Shown here: piece after piece, positions 16,261-24,270 of the stretch
Numbering within the stretch: the first letter of the stretch is position 1
Layout of the letters: each line of letters starts with the position of its first letter
NCBI RefSeq assembly: GCF_001050345.1
Contig: NZ_LFMW01000023.1
Coordinates: 1 to 53,214 of the forward strand
Origin: Pseudomonas fildesensis
Lineage (GTDB): Bacteria > Pseudomonadota > Gammaproteobacteria > Pseudomonadales > Pseudomonadaceae
Length of the DNA: 53,214 bases
Reading direction: 5' to 3'
The notes under the pieces: model-generated
What the model was told of the DNA's origin: nothing
The model's database searches: none
What the model saw: the letters and a program-made list of their open reading frames with translations, nothing else
Made by a program: the position numbers and the translations under genes

Positions 16261-17451
16261 CTAACCCGGGTGCCCATCGACCCGCGCGCGCCACAGCATC
16301 GGGCCATAGCGCCACAGGTACAGCCCGAGCCCGACCGTCCAGCAGACGCCAGCCAGCCACAGCGCAGCCAGCGGCAAAAACAGCACCAGCACCACCCGGC
16401 ACAGGCACGCCAGGTTCAGCAGCACAAACGCCAGGGTCATTCCGGCGGGCGGCTGCAAAGGCCGGCCGGTGTGGCCCAGGCTAACGCGGGCGATCATCGC
16501 CAGGATCAAACCGCCCATGGCGCCCACGGTCAGCGCATGCACTGCCAGGCTGGGGTTGAGTGGCGCGCCGAAATGCCACAGCGCCATGCCCAGGCAGGCC
16601 ACGGCCAGCCAGGCATAGGCCAGGTGCAGCGACCAGAGCAGCGGCACCCGCCACAGGCCACGGTCATGCCAACGCACCAGGCGCAGCAGATGCCCCAGCC
16701 CCAAGGCGGTGAACAGCAAGCCGATCCACAGGTTGGCGGATAGAGCAGGCCCCACCGCATACAACACCGCGACCAACAGCGAACCACCGAGCAACACGCG
16801 GTCCAGCCACGGCCAAGGCTTGACAGCCTCGACCCGCCCCAAGCCACGCTGGGTGAAAAATGGAATCACCCGCCCGCCGATCAAACCCATCATCGCCGCC
16901 ACCAGCCACAGGCCGGTGAGCACCGACTGGCGCTGCAGGCCGGTGTCATTGCGCAGCAAGCCATACAGCGACAGCGCATCGGCCACCGTCAGCAGCGCCA
17001 GCACCAGCACAATCGGGTAGTTACGTTTCTGCCGCACCTGCCACAGGGTCCAGCCCATCAAGCCGGCCACGGCCAAGGGAAAGGCCAGCTCCAGCACCGC
17101 CAGCAGCGGCCAGTGCAGGTTCAACAACCAGCCCAGGCGCGCCGCCAGCCACAGCCCCGCGAGCAGCGCCAGGGCGTTGCCGCTGATGCCCGGGCGGCCG
17201 GTCCAGGTCTGCACGGCCGTCAGCAGGAACCCGGCGATGATCGCCAGGCCGAAACCAAACAGCAGCTCATGCCGGTGCCAGGCCAGCCAGCCGCCGGCGG
17301 GCTGCCAGGTGCCAAGGTGACCGCCGAGGGCCAACAGCCACAAGGGGATCGCCAGCGCCGCCAACAGGCACGCGCCGAGGAAAAATGGCCGGAAGGCCAG
17401 GCGAAACAACGGGGTCATCGACATAGCCTTGCGTCGATCGAGCACTTGCAT
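16261..17451 (-). CDS. nnrS: NnrS, heme-copper membrane protein of NO metabolism
   Basis: 396 aa polytopic membrane protein with about 12 helices and the NnrS opening block PLFRLAFRPFFLGACL, later GRVIPFFTQRGLG and WHFGAPLNPSLAVHALTVGAMGGL with conserved histidines. NnrS proteins occur with denitrification genes and protect against NO stress. The ATG at 17451 follows GGGAGGCCGTGTT and was preferred to the upstream start at 17502. A near-consensus Anr/Dnr box lies 63.5 bases upstream. First gene of a two-gene unit with the CopD-like protein. Confidence 0.9.
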   Translation of the reverse strand: MQVLDRRKAMSMTPLFRLAFRPFFLGACLLAALAIPLWLLALGGHLGTWQPAGGWLAWHRHELLFGFGLAIIAGFLLTAVQTWTGRPGISGNALALLAGLWLAARLGWLLNLHWPLLAVLELAFPLAVAGLMGWTLWQVRQKRNYPIVLVLALLTVADALSLYGLLRNDTGLQRQSVLTGLWLVAAMMGLIGGRVIPFFTQRGLGRVEAVKPWPWLDRVLLGGSLLVAVLYAVGPALSANLWIGLLFTALGLGHLLRLVRWHDRGLWRVPLLWSLHLAYAWLAVACLGMALWHFGAPLNPSLAVHALTVGAMGGLILAMIARVSLGHTGRPLQPPAGMTLAFVLLNLACLCRVVLVLFLPLAALWLAGVCWTVGLGLYLWRYGPMLWRARVDGHPG

Positions 17452-17808
17452 AACACGGCCTCCCTTCAGGACTGCGGCAATCTTGCGCCGATGAACGTGC
17501 ACTGCCCTTGTCGTGGATCAAGTCGGGTACGCAGCCAAAGGATTACGCTTTCAGGAGGAACGAGCTTTGTGTGGCCAGGGAGCTTTGTGTGGCTAAGGAG
17601 CTTTTTTGTTGCTAGTGCGCGCTCTGTGGCGAGGGAGCTTGCTCCCGTTGGGGTGCGAAGCGCCCCCAAAAGCCTGCGACTGCTGCGCAGTCGAACGGGA
17701 CGGTGCGACGATTCGAAAAGCTCCCTCTCCACACAAAGCTCTCCGGCCATAGCAATCCCCCTGGCCAAAGCAAGCTTGCTTCTGCACCTTTTAACGCACC
17801 CTGGAGCC
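17452..17808. repeat. nnrS-dnr intergenic region with degenerate REP sequence
   Basis: Apart from the Dnr box for nnrS, this gap holds repeats and no gene. GGAGCTTTGTGTGGC occurs twice in tandem near 17568-17604, with a related inverted stretch (CCACACAAAGCTCTCC) near 17729-17746. A REP unit GTGGCGAGGGAGCTTGCTCC at 17624-17645 matches the units of the array at 34168-35037. Confidence 0.65.
17508..17521 (-). promoter_or_regulatory. Near-consensus Anr/Dnr box for nnrS
   Basis: TTGTCGTGGATCAA: right half-site exact, left half-site TTGTC instead of TTGAT. Centre is 63.5 bases before the nnrS ATG, the same spacing as the other boxes in the window, which supports the call despite the mismatch. Confidence 0.7.
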
Positions 17809-17901
17809 ATGATGAAAAACGCCTGTGTCCCCCTCGCCTGGTTTGTGATCCTTGGCTCGATGCTGGCGGCGGCCAGCGGCCTGTCGCTGGTGCTGGTGTG
17901 A
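17809..17901 (+). CDS. Putative 30-residue single-helix membrane protein
   Basis: An ATGATG start preceded by CTGGAGCC opens a 30-codon frame (begins MMKNACVP, ends LSLVLV) that is one hydrophobic helix, WFVILGSMLAAASGLSLVLV. It lies 26 bases before the dnr ATG and on the same strand, so it would be a leader gene in the dnr transcript. The open frame continues far upstream without an ATG, so chance is possible. Not recognised as a known family. Confidence 0.45.
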   Translation: MMKNACVPLAWFVILGSMLAAASGLSLVLV

Positions 17902-17927
17902 ACGCGCCACTGCTCAAGGAGCCCGCC

Positions 17928-18611
17928 ATGGTCCTGCATCGCGTGCACCACCAGATCTTGCGCAGCCACCACCTGTTTGAGCCGTTGAACGAGGAGCAGC
18001 TCGACGAACTGATGGCCAGCAGCCAATTGCTCAGCATCGACAAGGGCGAGCCGCTGTTTCGCCAGGGCGAGCCGGCCGATGCGTTTTACTTCGTGATCGC
18101 CGGCGCGGTGAAAATCTACCGCCTGACGCCCGATGGCCAGGAGAAAGTCTTCGAGGTGATCGGCGAACGCCACACCTTCGCCGAAGCCATGATGCTGATG
18201 GACACCCCCAACTACGTGGCCTGCGCCGAAGCGGTGTGCCCCACGCAGTTGTATCGCTTGTCCAACGCCACCTACATGCGCCTGCTGCACAGCAACAGCC
18301 GCCTGACCTTCGCCCTGCTCGGCACCTTGTGCGTGCGCCTGCACCAGCGGGTCAACGAGATCGAAACCCTGTCGCTGAAAAACGCCACCCACCGCGTGGT
18401 GCGCTACTTGTTGACGCAACTGGTGCGCCTGCAGAGCATCGACAGCCGTTTTGAACTGCCCATGGCCAAGCAGTTGATCGCCGGGCATTTGTCGATCCAG
18501 CCGGAAACCTTCTCGCGGATTATCCGGCGCCTGATCGACGAAAAAATCATCACCCAGGACGGTCGCCAGATCGCCATCCTGGACCGCTTGCGCCTGGAAC
18601 AATTCGAGTGA
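17928..18611 (+). CDS. dnr: Dnr, CRP/FNR-family NO-responsive denitrification regulator
   Basis: 227 aa, the length of P. aeruginosa DNR. A cyclic-nucleotide-type beta-barrel sensor (LFRQGEPADAFYFVIAGAVKIY) is followed by a dimerisation helix and a winged helix-turn-helix with HLSIQPETFSRIIRRL. It lacks the N-terminal cysteine cluster of Anr, as expected for the heme-based NO sensor Dnr. ATG 17928 follows AAGGAG. The gene stop overlaps the GTG of the next small gene. It is the probable activator at the TTGAT-N4-ATCAA boxes listed here, together with Anr. Confidence 0.93.
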   Translation: MVLHRVHHQILRSHHLFEPLNEEQLDELMASSQLLSIDKGEPLFRQGEPADAFYFVIAGAVKIYRLTPDGQEKVFEVIGERHTFAEAMMLMDTPNYVACAEAVCPTQLYRLSNATYMRLLHSNSRLTFALLGTLCVRLHQRVNEIETLSLKNATHRVVRYLLTQLVRLQSIDSRFELPMAKQLIAGHLSIQPETFSRIIRRLIDEKIITQDGRQIAILDRLRLEQFE

Positions 18612-18799
18612 AAACCTGCCTGTATTGCCAACAACGCCATGCCGATGTGCGCCAGGAATGCACAGACTGCGGCATGGCTCTGCCCGCCTCGGACGCCCGC
18701 GTGCACGCCCGCCGGTTGCGGCGTTTCCAGTGGTTCTTTGTGGGCTTGACGCTGTTTTGCGTCGCAATGTTCTTCTGGCTGCCGCGCGACTTCTACTGA
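18608..18799 (+). CDS. Small zinc-ribbon membrane protein (DnrP-like)
   Basis: 63 aa. The N-terminus has Cys4-x2-Cys7 and Cys18-x2-Cys21, a zinc-ribbon or rubredoxin-like knuckle. Residues about 40-58 (WFFVGLTLFCVAMFFWL) form one membrane helix. A GTG start overlaps the dnr stop (GTGA), so it is translated with Dnr. A small protein of this kind next to dnr is called DnrP in some Pseudomonas annotations; the match is from memory. The 3' end overlaps convergent norD by 7 bases. Confidence 0.75.
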   Translation: MKTCLYCQQRHADVRQECTDCGMALPASDARVHARRLRRFQWFFVGLTLFCVAMFFWLPRDFY

Positions 18800-20634
18800 C
18801 CTTCGGTCAATTGCCGATACAGCTGCGGCAGGCGCAGCGGCAGTTGTTCCGGTTGGCGGATCAGGGTGTAGCCATGGGCGCCGAACATGTAGGGCAGGTA
18901 ATCCCCGGCCTTTTTATCGATGGTGATGCAGAACGGAATCAGGCCCTGGCGCCGCGCCTCCACCACCGCCTGACGGGTGTCTTCGACCCCGTAGCGGCCC
19001 TCATACAAGTCCAGGTCATTGGGTTTGCCATCGGTCAGTAGCAACAACAACTTGCGCCGCTGTTTACAGCCCCCCAACAGGTGGGTGGCCTGGCGAATCG
19101 CGGCGCCCATGCGCGTGTAGTAACCCGGCTTGAGCGCCTGGATGCAGCCGCGCGTGCGGTCGTCATACGGCTGCTCAAAGCTTTTGAGCTGTTGCAGGCG
19201 CACCTGATGGCGGCGCAACGACGAGAACCCGTACAGCGCAAACGCATCGCCCGATCCGGCCAGGCTTTCGCCAAACAGCAGGAGGCTGTCGCGGATCACG
19301 TCGATGACTTTTTGCTCGTCATTCAAATGGGCATCGGTGGACATCGACAGGTCCGCCAGCAGCAGGCACGCCAGGTCGCGGCGGGTGTGGCGCTGCTCCT
19401 GGAACAAGCCGCGTTCGACACAGGCACCATGCTGGCGCTGCACCTGGAAATCCACCCAGGCTTGCAGGTCGAGTTCCGCACCCTGGGGTTGCTGGCGCAG
19501 CCATTGGCGGTCAGTGCGCAGTTGCTGGAACTGGTGACGCAGGCGCTGGGCCGGGCCGCGCAACCGAGCGGGCAAGGGTTGCGGCGCATCGGCACGCGGC
19601 TGCATCAGTTGCAGGTTGACGAAGCGCGCCTGCAAACATTGAAGACGGTAATCCCACTCGGGCAACTTGATGCCTTCGCCCAGGGGGATGTCATCGACGT
19701 CGGCGGGCGGCAGGTCCAGGTGCAGCTTCAAGCCGCCACTCTTGCGTACTCGCTGGCGTGACAGGCTGAGTTGATCCAGGTCTTCGGCGACGCGCGCGGC
19801 GTCCGGATCCTGGCTGTCGTCGGTCCAGCGGTCGAGGTCGACGTGCTCGGTCCAGCTGAACAGGTTTTCCAGGCGCACCACCAGCAGGCCGCCGTCGCGC
19901 GCGGGGTCATCGACCCGGCTGGCACGTTTGGGCGCGCCCTGTTGCTCACCGGGTTGGGTGGCCAGGTCGTCGCCCTCCTCTTCAATGTCCTGGGTTTGGG
20001 GGGTATCCAGATGCAGCGCGGGGTACAGCCACAACGGCAGCGGCCAGGCGGCCCGTTCACTACTGGGCAGGCGGCGTACGCTGCCGGGTTCGCGCAGGGC
20101 CTTGCGCAGGGCTTTTTCCAAGGCGGCTTCAGCGGGCTTGAGGCTGGCCGGGTGCGGGCGCAAAGCCAGATGCGCGTCCACCAGCCGTTGATAGCTGGGC
20201 AACATCGCGGGGTAGCGTTGCAGCAGCAGCCAGGTCCAGCGCTGGTTGTCGCGGGCCCAATGGGTCATGGGGCCCGCATGGGCCGCCAGCAACGCCAGCC
20301 AGCGGTACAACTCCAGGTTCAGGGAGACGGTGGGGTACACCGCCAGGCTCGACGGCAGGCGCAGACGGTTGCCATCGCACGAGGCCAGGGGCGCGTGCTT
20401 GCAGGTGCCGGCGATGCGCATCAACAGGTTGCGGCGCAACAGCAGGTCGCGCTCGCTGGCGGCTTCCAGGGATATTCCACTGGCACCGCCCAAGGCGCGA
20501 AACAACAGGGCCAGGCTGCGCTGGCGGTCGGCGAGTTCGACCCGTGCGGCCGGGAAATCGGCACTGGCGTGACGGGTGATAAAGCGGTGCCAGGCACTGC
20601 CGACCCACTCTTCCAACTCAAGGGTAAAGGCCAT
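18793..20634 (-). CDS. norD: NorD, nitric oxide reductase activation protein (VWA)
   Basis: 613 aa with a C-terminal von Willebrand factor A domain (about residues 425-613). The MIDAS-type residues are visible in LADLSMSTD (DxSxS) and LTDGKPND. NorD pairs with the AAA+ ATPase NirQ/NorQ to activate the NorCB complex, probably helping non-heme iron insertion. GGAGCTCGTCAC precedes the ATG. It follows norB on the same strand after a 159-base REPIN-bearing gap, so it may be read from the norC promoter. Confidence 0.93.
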   Translation of the reverse strand: MAFTLELEEWVGSAWHRFITRHASADFPAARVELADRQRSLALLFRALGGASGISLEAASERDLLLRRNLLMRIAGTCKHAPLASCDGNRLRLPSSLAVYPTVSLNLELYRWLALLAAHAGPMTHWARDNQRWTWLLLQRYPAMLPSYQRLVDAHLALRPHPASLKPAEAALEKALRKALREPGSVRRLPSSERAAWPLPLWLYPALHLDTPQTQDIEEEGDDLATQPGEQQGAPKRASRVDDPARDGGLLVVRLENLFSWTEHVDLDRWTDDSQDPDAARVAEDLDQLSLSRQRVRKSGGLKLHLDLPPADVDDIPLGEGIKLPEWDYRLQCLQARFVNLQLMQPRADAPQPLPARLRGPAQRLRHQFQQLRTDRQWLRQQPQGAELDLQAWVDFQVQRQHGACVERGLFQEQRHTRRDLACLLLADLSMSTDAHLNDEQKVIDVIRDSLLLFGESLAGSGDAFALYGFSSLRRHQVRLQQLKSFEQPYDDRTRGCIQALKPGYYTRMGAAIRQATHLLGGCKQRRKLLLLLTDGKPNDLDLYEGRYGVEDTRQAVVEARRQGLIPFCITIDKKAGDYLPYMFGAHGYTLIRQPEQLPLRLPQLYRQLTEGQ

Positions 20635-20673
20635 GTGACGAGCTCCAACTGTTTGGTATTCAACGTGTGTACC

Positions 20674-20783
20674 GCGATCAAATGTGGGAGGGGGCTTGCT
20701 CCCGATAAGGGTGGGTCAGCCAATAGATGTATCAACTGACACCCCCTCATCGGGAGCAAGCCCCCTCCCACATTTGAATCGCG
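20674..20783. repeat. REPIN between norB and norD
   Basis: Two inverted REP units, AATGTGGGAGGGGGCTTGCT and its complement ending CCCTCCCACATTTGAAT, flank a loop of about 50 bases. Outer bases also pair (GCGATCAAA/TTTGAATCGC). Same family as the inner element at 23003-23098. It lies inside the likely norCBD transcript and could form a stable hairpin there. Confidence 0.88.
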
Positions 20784-20793
20784 GGATTAACGT

Positions 20794-22215
20794 TTAATAG
20801 ACGATCGCAGCCGGTGCACCGACCACCCGGGCCCGTTGCCGGAAGCTGTACAGGTAGCAGAGCAATCCGAGCAGGAACACCACGCCACTGACCAACCGCG
20901 CCCAGAACAGCACTTGCAAATGCTCCACCGTGGCCATGAACGGCAAGGCCACACCATCCACTTGCCAGCGTTGCAGCCAGACCTGCACGGCGCCGGCGGC
21001 GGTGAGGAACAGCGTGATCATCACCATCGACACCACCATCAGCCAGAAGCCCCAGATCTCTATGGTCTGCGAACGCGGGTCCGGTGCTTCACCGATACCC
21101 CGCAGGCGCGGCATGGCGTAGCTGATCAGCGTCATCACAATCATCGCGTAGGCGCCGAAGAACGCCAGGTGCCCGTGGGCAGCTGTAAGTTGCGTGCCGT
21201 GGGTGTAGAAATTGACCGGTGCCAGGGTGTGCAGGAAACCCCAGACGCCTGCGCCGAAAAACGCCGTCACCGTGGTGCCCTTGGCCCACAACGTGGCCGC
21301 CCGGTTGGGGTGCTGGCGTCGACGCTGTTTGACCATGGTGAAGGCGAACATCACCATCGCCAGGAACGGCAGCGGCTCCAGCGCCGAGAAGATCGAACCG
21401 ACCCACAACCACACCTCGGGCGCACCGATCCAGAAGAAGTGGTGGCCGGTGCCGATAATCCCGGTGATCAAGGCCATGGCGATGATCACGTACAACCATT
21501 TCTCCACTACTTCGCGGTCGACACCGGTGACCTTGATCAGCACGAAAGCGAGCATGGAACCCATGATCAGTTCCCACACACCTTCAACCCAAAGATGCAC
21601 CACCCACCACCAGTAAAACTTGTCCCGCGCGAGGTTGCCGGGGTTGTAGAAGGAAAACAGGAAGAACACCGCCAAGCCGATCAGCCCGGTCATCATCACC
21701 ATGCTGACGGTGGTCTTGCGGCCCTTGAGCAGGGTCATGCCGATGTTGTAGAGAAAGCCCAGGCACACCACGACGATGCCCATTTTGGTAATGGTCGGCT
21801 GCTCCAGGAACTCGCGCCCCATGGTCGGCAGCAGCTCGTTGTGCGTCAGCTTGGCCAGCGCCGCATAGGGCACCAGCAGGTAGCCGAGGATGGTCAACAC
21901 CCCGGCGGCAGCGAACACCCAAAACAGCACAATCGCCAGTTTGGGGCTGTGCAGCTCGCGGTCGGCTTCCTCGGGTATCAGGTAATACGCCGCGCCCATA
22001 AAGCCGAACAACAGCCAGACGATCAGCAGGTTGGTGTGGACCATCCGCGCCACATTGAAGGGAATCAACGGGAACAGAAAGTCGCCGATGACGTATTGCA
22101 AGCCCATGATCAAACCGAACAGCACCTGGCCCAGGAACAGGATCAGCGCGAATACAAAATACGGTTTGGCCACGGCCTGGGATTGGAATTTCAAGTATGG
22201 ATTGGCACTACGCAT
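20794..22215 (-). CDS. norB: Nitric oxide reductase catalytic subunit (cNOR)
   Basis: 473 aa, 12-helix heme-copper oxidase superfamily member that reduces 2 NO to N2O at a heme b3/FeB centre. Low-spin heme ligands His60 and His349, b3 ligand His347, FeB ligands His207, His258 and His259, and the glutamates Glu211 and Glu280 all fall at the numbering of the P. aeruginosa enzyme. No quinol-oxidase N-terminal extension, so it is the cytochrome-c-dependent form. It starts 3 bases after norC. Confidence 0.97.
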   Translation of the reverse strand: MRSANPYLKFQSQAVAKPYFVFALILFLGQVLFGLIMGLQYVIGDFLFPLIPFNVARMVHTNLLIVWLLFGFMGAAYYLIPEEADRELHSPKLAIVLFWVFAAAGVLTILGYLLVPYAALAKLTHNELLPTMGREFLEQPTITKMGIVVVCLGFLYNIGMTLLKGRKTTVSMVMMTGLIGLAVFFLFSFYNPGNLARDKFYWWWVVHLWVEGVWELIMGSMLAFVLIKVTGVDREVVEKWLYVIIAMALITGIIGTGHHFFWIGAPEVWLWVGSIFSALEPLPFLAMVMFAFTMVKQRRRQHPNRAATLWAKGTTVTAFFGAGVWGFLHTLAPVNFYTHGTQLTAAHGHLAFFGAYAMIVMTLISYAMPRLRGIGEAPDPRSQTIEIWGFWLMVVSMVMITLFLTAAGAVQVWLQRWQVDGVALPFMATVEHLQVLFWARLVSGVVFLLGLLCYLYSFRQRARVVGAPAAIVY

Positions 22216-22218
22216 TGC

Positions 22219-22659
22219 TCAGCCCTCCTTGTTTGGCGGCCAGCCATTGGTGTTGATCTTCGAGCTCCATTTGAGGAACTCGGCCATATCGTCCACCTCC
22301 TGATCGCTGAGGTTGAACTGCGGCATGGCGCGACGCCCGGGAACGCCCAGCGGCTGCATTTTCATCCAGGCGTGGAGGAACGGTTTGAACGCTTCATCAC
22401 CGCCCCGCCGGTTGAACACATTGCCCAGCTCCGGCGCGAAATACGCGCCTTCGCCCAACAGGGTGTGGCAGCCGACGCAGTTGTTGCGCTCCCAGACGCC
22501 CTTGCCGCGTACGACAGATTCGGTGAGCTGGTCCTGATTGCTGCGGGAGGGAAAGGTTTGTTCGGTGTGGTAGGTCAGGGCCAGGAAAATCAGGAAGAAG
22601 AACACGCTTCCTCCGAAGTAGATATTCCTGGCCATGCCCTTGGTGAAGGTCTCTGACAT
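22219..22659 (-). CDS. norC: Nitric oxide reductase cytochrome c subunit
   Basis: 146 aa membrane-anchored c-type cytochrome. One N-terminal helix (IYFGGSVFFFLIFLALTY, 13-30) is followed by a periplasmic domain with the heme site CVGCH (61-65) and an axial Met in the C-terminal part (RRAMPQF). It delivers electrons to NorB. ATG 22659 follows GAGGAAGCGACC; the longer open frame to 22785 overlaps the Dnr box and was rejected. Confidence 0.96.
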   Translation of the reverse strand: MSETFTKGMARNIYFGGSVFFFLIFLALTYHTEQTFPSRSNQDQLTESVVRGKGVWERNNCVGCHTLLGEGAYFAPELGNVFNRRGGDEAFKPFLHAWMKMQPLGVPGRRAMPQFNLSDQEVDDMAEFLKWSSKINTNGWPPNKEG

Positions 22660-22716
22660 GGTCGCTTCCTCATTGCTTGGCCAGGTGATGATAGGGAGGT
22701 GAGGGGTGAAAGCTGC

Positions 22717-22730
22717 TTGATGGCGATCAA
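22717..22730 (-). promoter_or_regulatory. Anr/Dnr box for norCB
   Basis: TTGATGGCGATCAA, an exact TTGAT-N4-ATCAA site. Centre is 64.5 bases before the norC start codon. Dnr control of norCB is established in P. aeruginosa. Confidence 0.92.
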
Positions 22731-22777
22731 GAAATGTTGATGGTTTTGGTGGGGTATTTTTTGGGGGGGATGGGGGG

Positions 22778-23428
22778 GTGTACATATCCGTTTCTGCGGT
22801 AACGGCCGCTATGGGTTCCGCTCTTACAGCGGGTCACTTTTGGAAAAGAGCCCCAAAAGTAACCAAAAACGCGTCGCCCCACCACTCGGCACCTCGCTTA
22901 GGCTCGGTGTGCCCGTACGCAGGCCAGCGTGTTTAACGGGGCGCCTGAGATCAAAATCAAGAGCAAAAGCCAGAATAAGGTCTATCTGATCTATGGAGAT
23001 CCAAATGTGGGAGGGGGCTTGCTCCCGATGGCAGTGGATCAGCCAACTTATGTATCAACTGACACTGCCTCATCGGGAGCAAGCCCCCTCCCACACTTCT
23101 AACGGAGTTCGGCACACACAAAACCGGTCGGCTCTAAGGCCGCCGTGCTTTTGCTTTTGATCTTCGGCGCCCCGTAAAACCACGCTGGCCGAACGCAGGC
23201 TTTGGAGCGTGGGCAACCCGGCAGGACGCCGGGTTAGCCGCCCTGGGCCATGGATGGCCCATGGCGGCGTCCCACGCTCCAAAGCCTGCGTTCGGGCACA
23301 CCGAGCCTAAGCGAGGTGCCGAGTGGTGGGGCGACGCGTTTTTGGTTACTTTTGGCGCTCTTCCAAAAGTGACCCGCTGTAAGAGCGGAACCATAAGCCG
23401 CCGTTACCGCAAAAACGGATATGTACAC
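22778..23428. repeat. 650-base nested palindrome with internal REPIN
   Basis: No gene is seen between norC and nirP. Outer arms of about 135-140 bases (22778-22919 and 23294-23428) are near-perfect inverted copies, beginning GTGTACATATCCG and ending CGGATATGTACAC. A second arm pair (about 22914-22972 and 23146-23203) lies inside it. Within these are a REPIN (23003-23098, AAATGTGGGAGGGGGCTTGC) and a separate hairpin (23191-23293) with arms GCAGGCTTTGGAGCGTGGG and CCCACGCTCCAAAGCCTGC. Some open frames across it are products of the repeats. Confidence 0.9.
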
Positions 23429-23435
23429 GATAAAC

Positions 23436-23681
23436 CTACCCCAACAGCCTGGTCGACCCAAAGGCCGCCACGACTAAAACCCCCACCCACCCCAACATCG
23501 CAAAACGCCACAAAAGCGGCGCATAACGCAACGCCATAAACCCATCCACAATCACCCACCCCTTAACCACCGCCAGCACCAAAACCACCAACCACAACCC
23601 GGACGCTCCGGTCAGCACAGTGCCAACGCTCAGCGCCACCAACAGTGCCCAACACAGGATCAGCGTTTGAGAGCCCCCCAT
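23436..23681 (-). CDS. nirP: NirP/NorF-like small membrane protein (cytochrome oxidase subunit IV-like)
   Basis: 81 aa with two to three hydrophobic helices (LILCWALLVALSVGTVL; LWLVVLVLAVVKGWVIVDGF). In P. aeruginosa the gene next to nirO is called nirP and has this size. The ATG at 23681 follows GAGGTGTGT and is 7 bases after the nirO stop; an in-frame GTG at 23687 is less likely. Thought to help assembly or activity of nitric oxide reductase; the exact role is unknown. Confidence 0.82.
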   Translation of the reverse strand: MGGSQTLILCWALLVALSVGTVLTGASGLWLVVLVLAVVKGWVIVDGFMALRYAPLLWRFAMLGWVGVLVVAAFGSTRLLG

Positions 23682-23688
23682 ACACACC

Positions 23689-24270
23689 TCAACGGATCAC
23701 ATAAACCAACGGAAACAACACCACCCAAACCAAATCCACCATATGCCAATACAACACCCCCGACTCCAACCCACTCAAACCCGGCACCCGGTAAGCCCGC
23801 TGCCAACACCGCCAGGCAAGCCAACCCAGAATCACCATCCCCAGCAACACATGCAGAAAGTGAAACCCGGTAAGCACCCAATACAGCGTAAAGAACGTGC
23901 TGTACTCAAGCCCCAACCCTGAACCGGCGAGGTGAGCGTATTCAGCGACCTTGATCCATACGTAGACCAGCGCCACCAGCAACGCCCCAAGCAACAAGGC
24001 ACACCCCTGACGCGAGCGCCCCAAACGCACCTGTTGCACCGCCAGCGCCGCCAACAACCCCGCCGTCAGCAGACTCAAGGTCATCGCCAACCCCGTCGAC
24101 GTATCCAACTGCGCCCGCCCCTGGGCAAACACCTCAGGCTTGAGCACCTGGGTCACGGCAAACGCCAGGATCAAAATCGCAAACACCGTCAACTCGGCGA
24201 GGATAAAAAACCACATCGCCAAATCCCCTGGCACCCGCCGGGGCTCATGCAAAATGAACATCCACCACAT
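23689..24270 (-). CDS. nirO: NirO/NorE-like protein, cytochrome c oxidase subunit III family
   Basis: 193 aa with five membrane helices and subunit III blocks RRVPGDLAMWFFILAEL, the EYSTFF loop, LTGFHFLHVLLGM and the final GVLYWHMVDLVWVVLFPLVY. NorE-type proteins accompany NO reductase without being catalytic. The start is uncertain: ATG at 24270 and ATG at 24261 both lie inside the 3' end of nirQ, so it is translationally coupled to it either way. Confidence 0.87.
   Translation of the reverse strand: MWWMFILHEPRRVPGDLAMWFFILAELTVFAILILAFAVTQVLKPEVFAQGRAQLDTSTGLAMTLSLLTAGLLAALAVQQVRLGRSRQGCALLLGALLVALVYVWIKVAEYAHLAGSGLGLEYSTFFTLYWVLTGFHFLHVLLGMVILGWLAWRCWQRAYRVPGLSGLESGVLYWHMVDLVWVVLFPLVYVIR

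Noticed and set aside
17466..18767. 433-codon minus-strand frame over dnr
   Set aside because: Antisense shadow of dnr and dnrP-like gene; no recognisable domain.
20836..22656. 606-codon plus-strand frame over norBC
   Set aside because: Antisense of norB/norC with Gln/His-rich low-complexity product; norB has every expected metal ligand.
23070..23539. Open frames in the norC-nirP gap
   Set aside because: They run through the arms of the nested palindrome and change frame with it; non-coding repeat.
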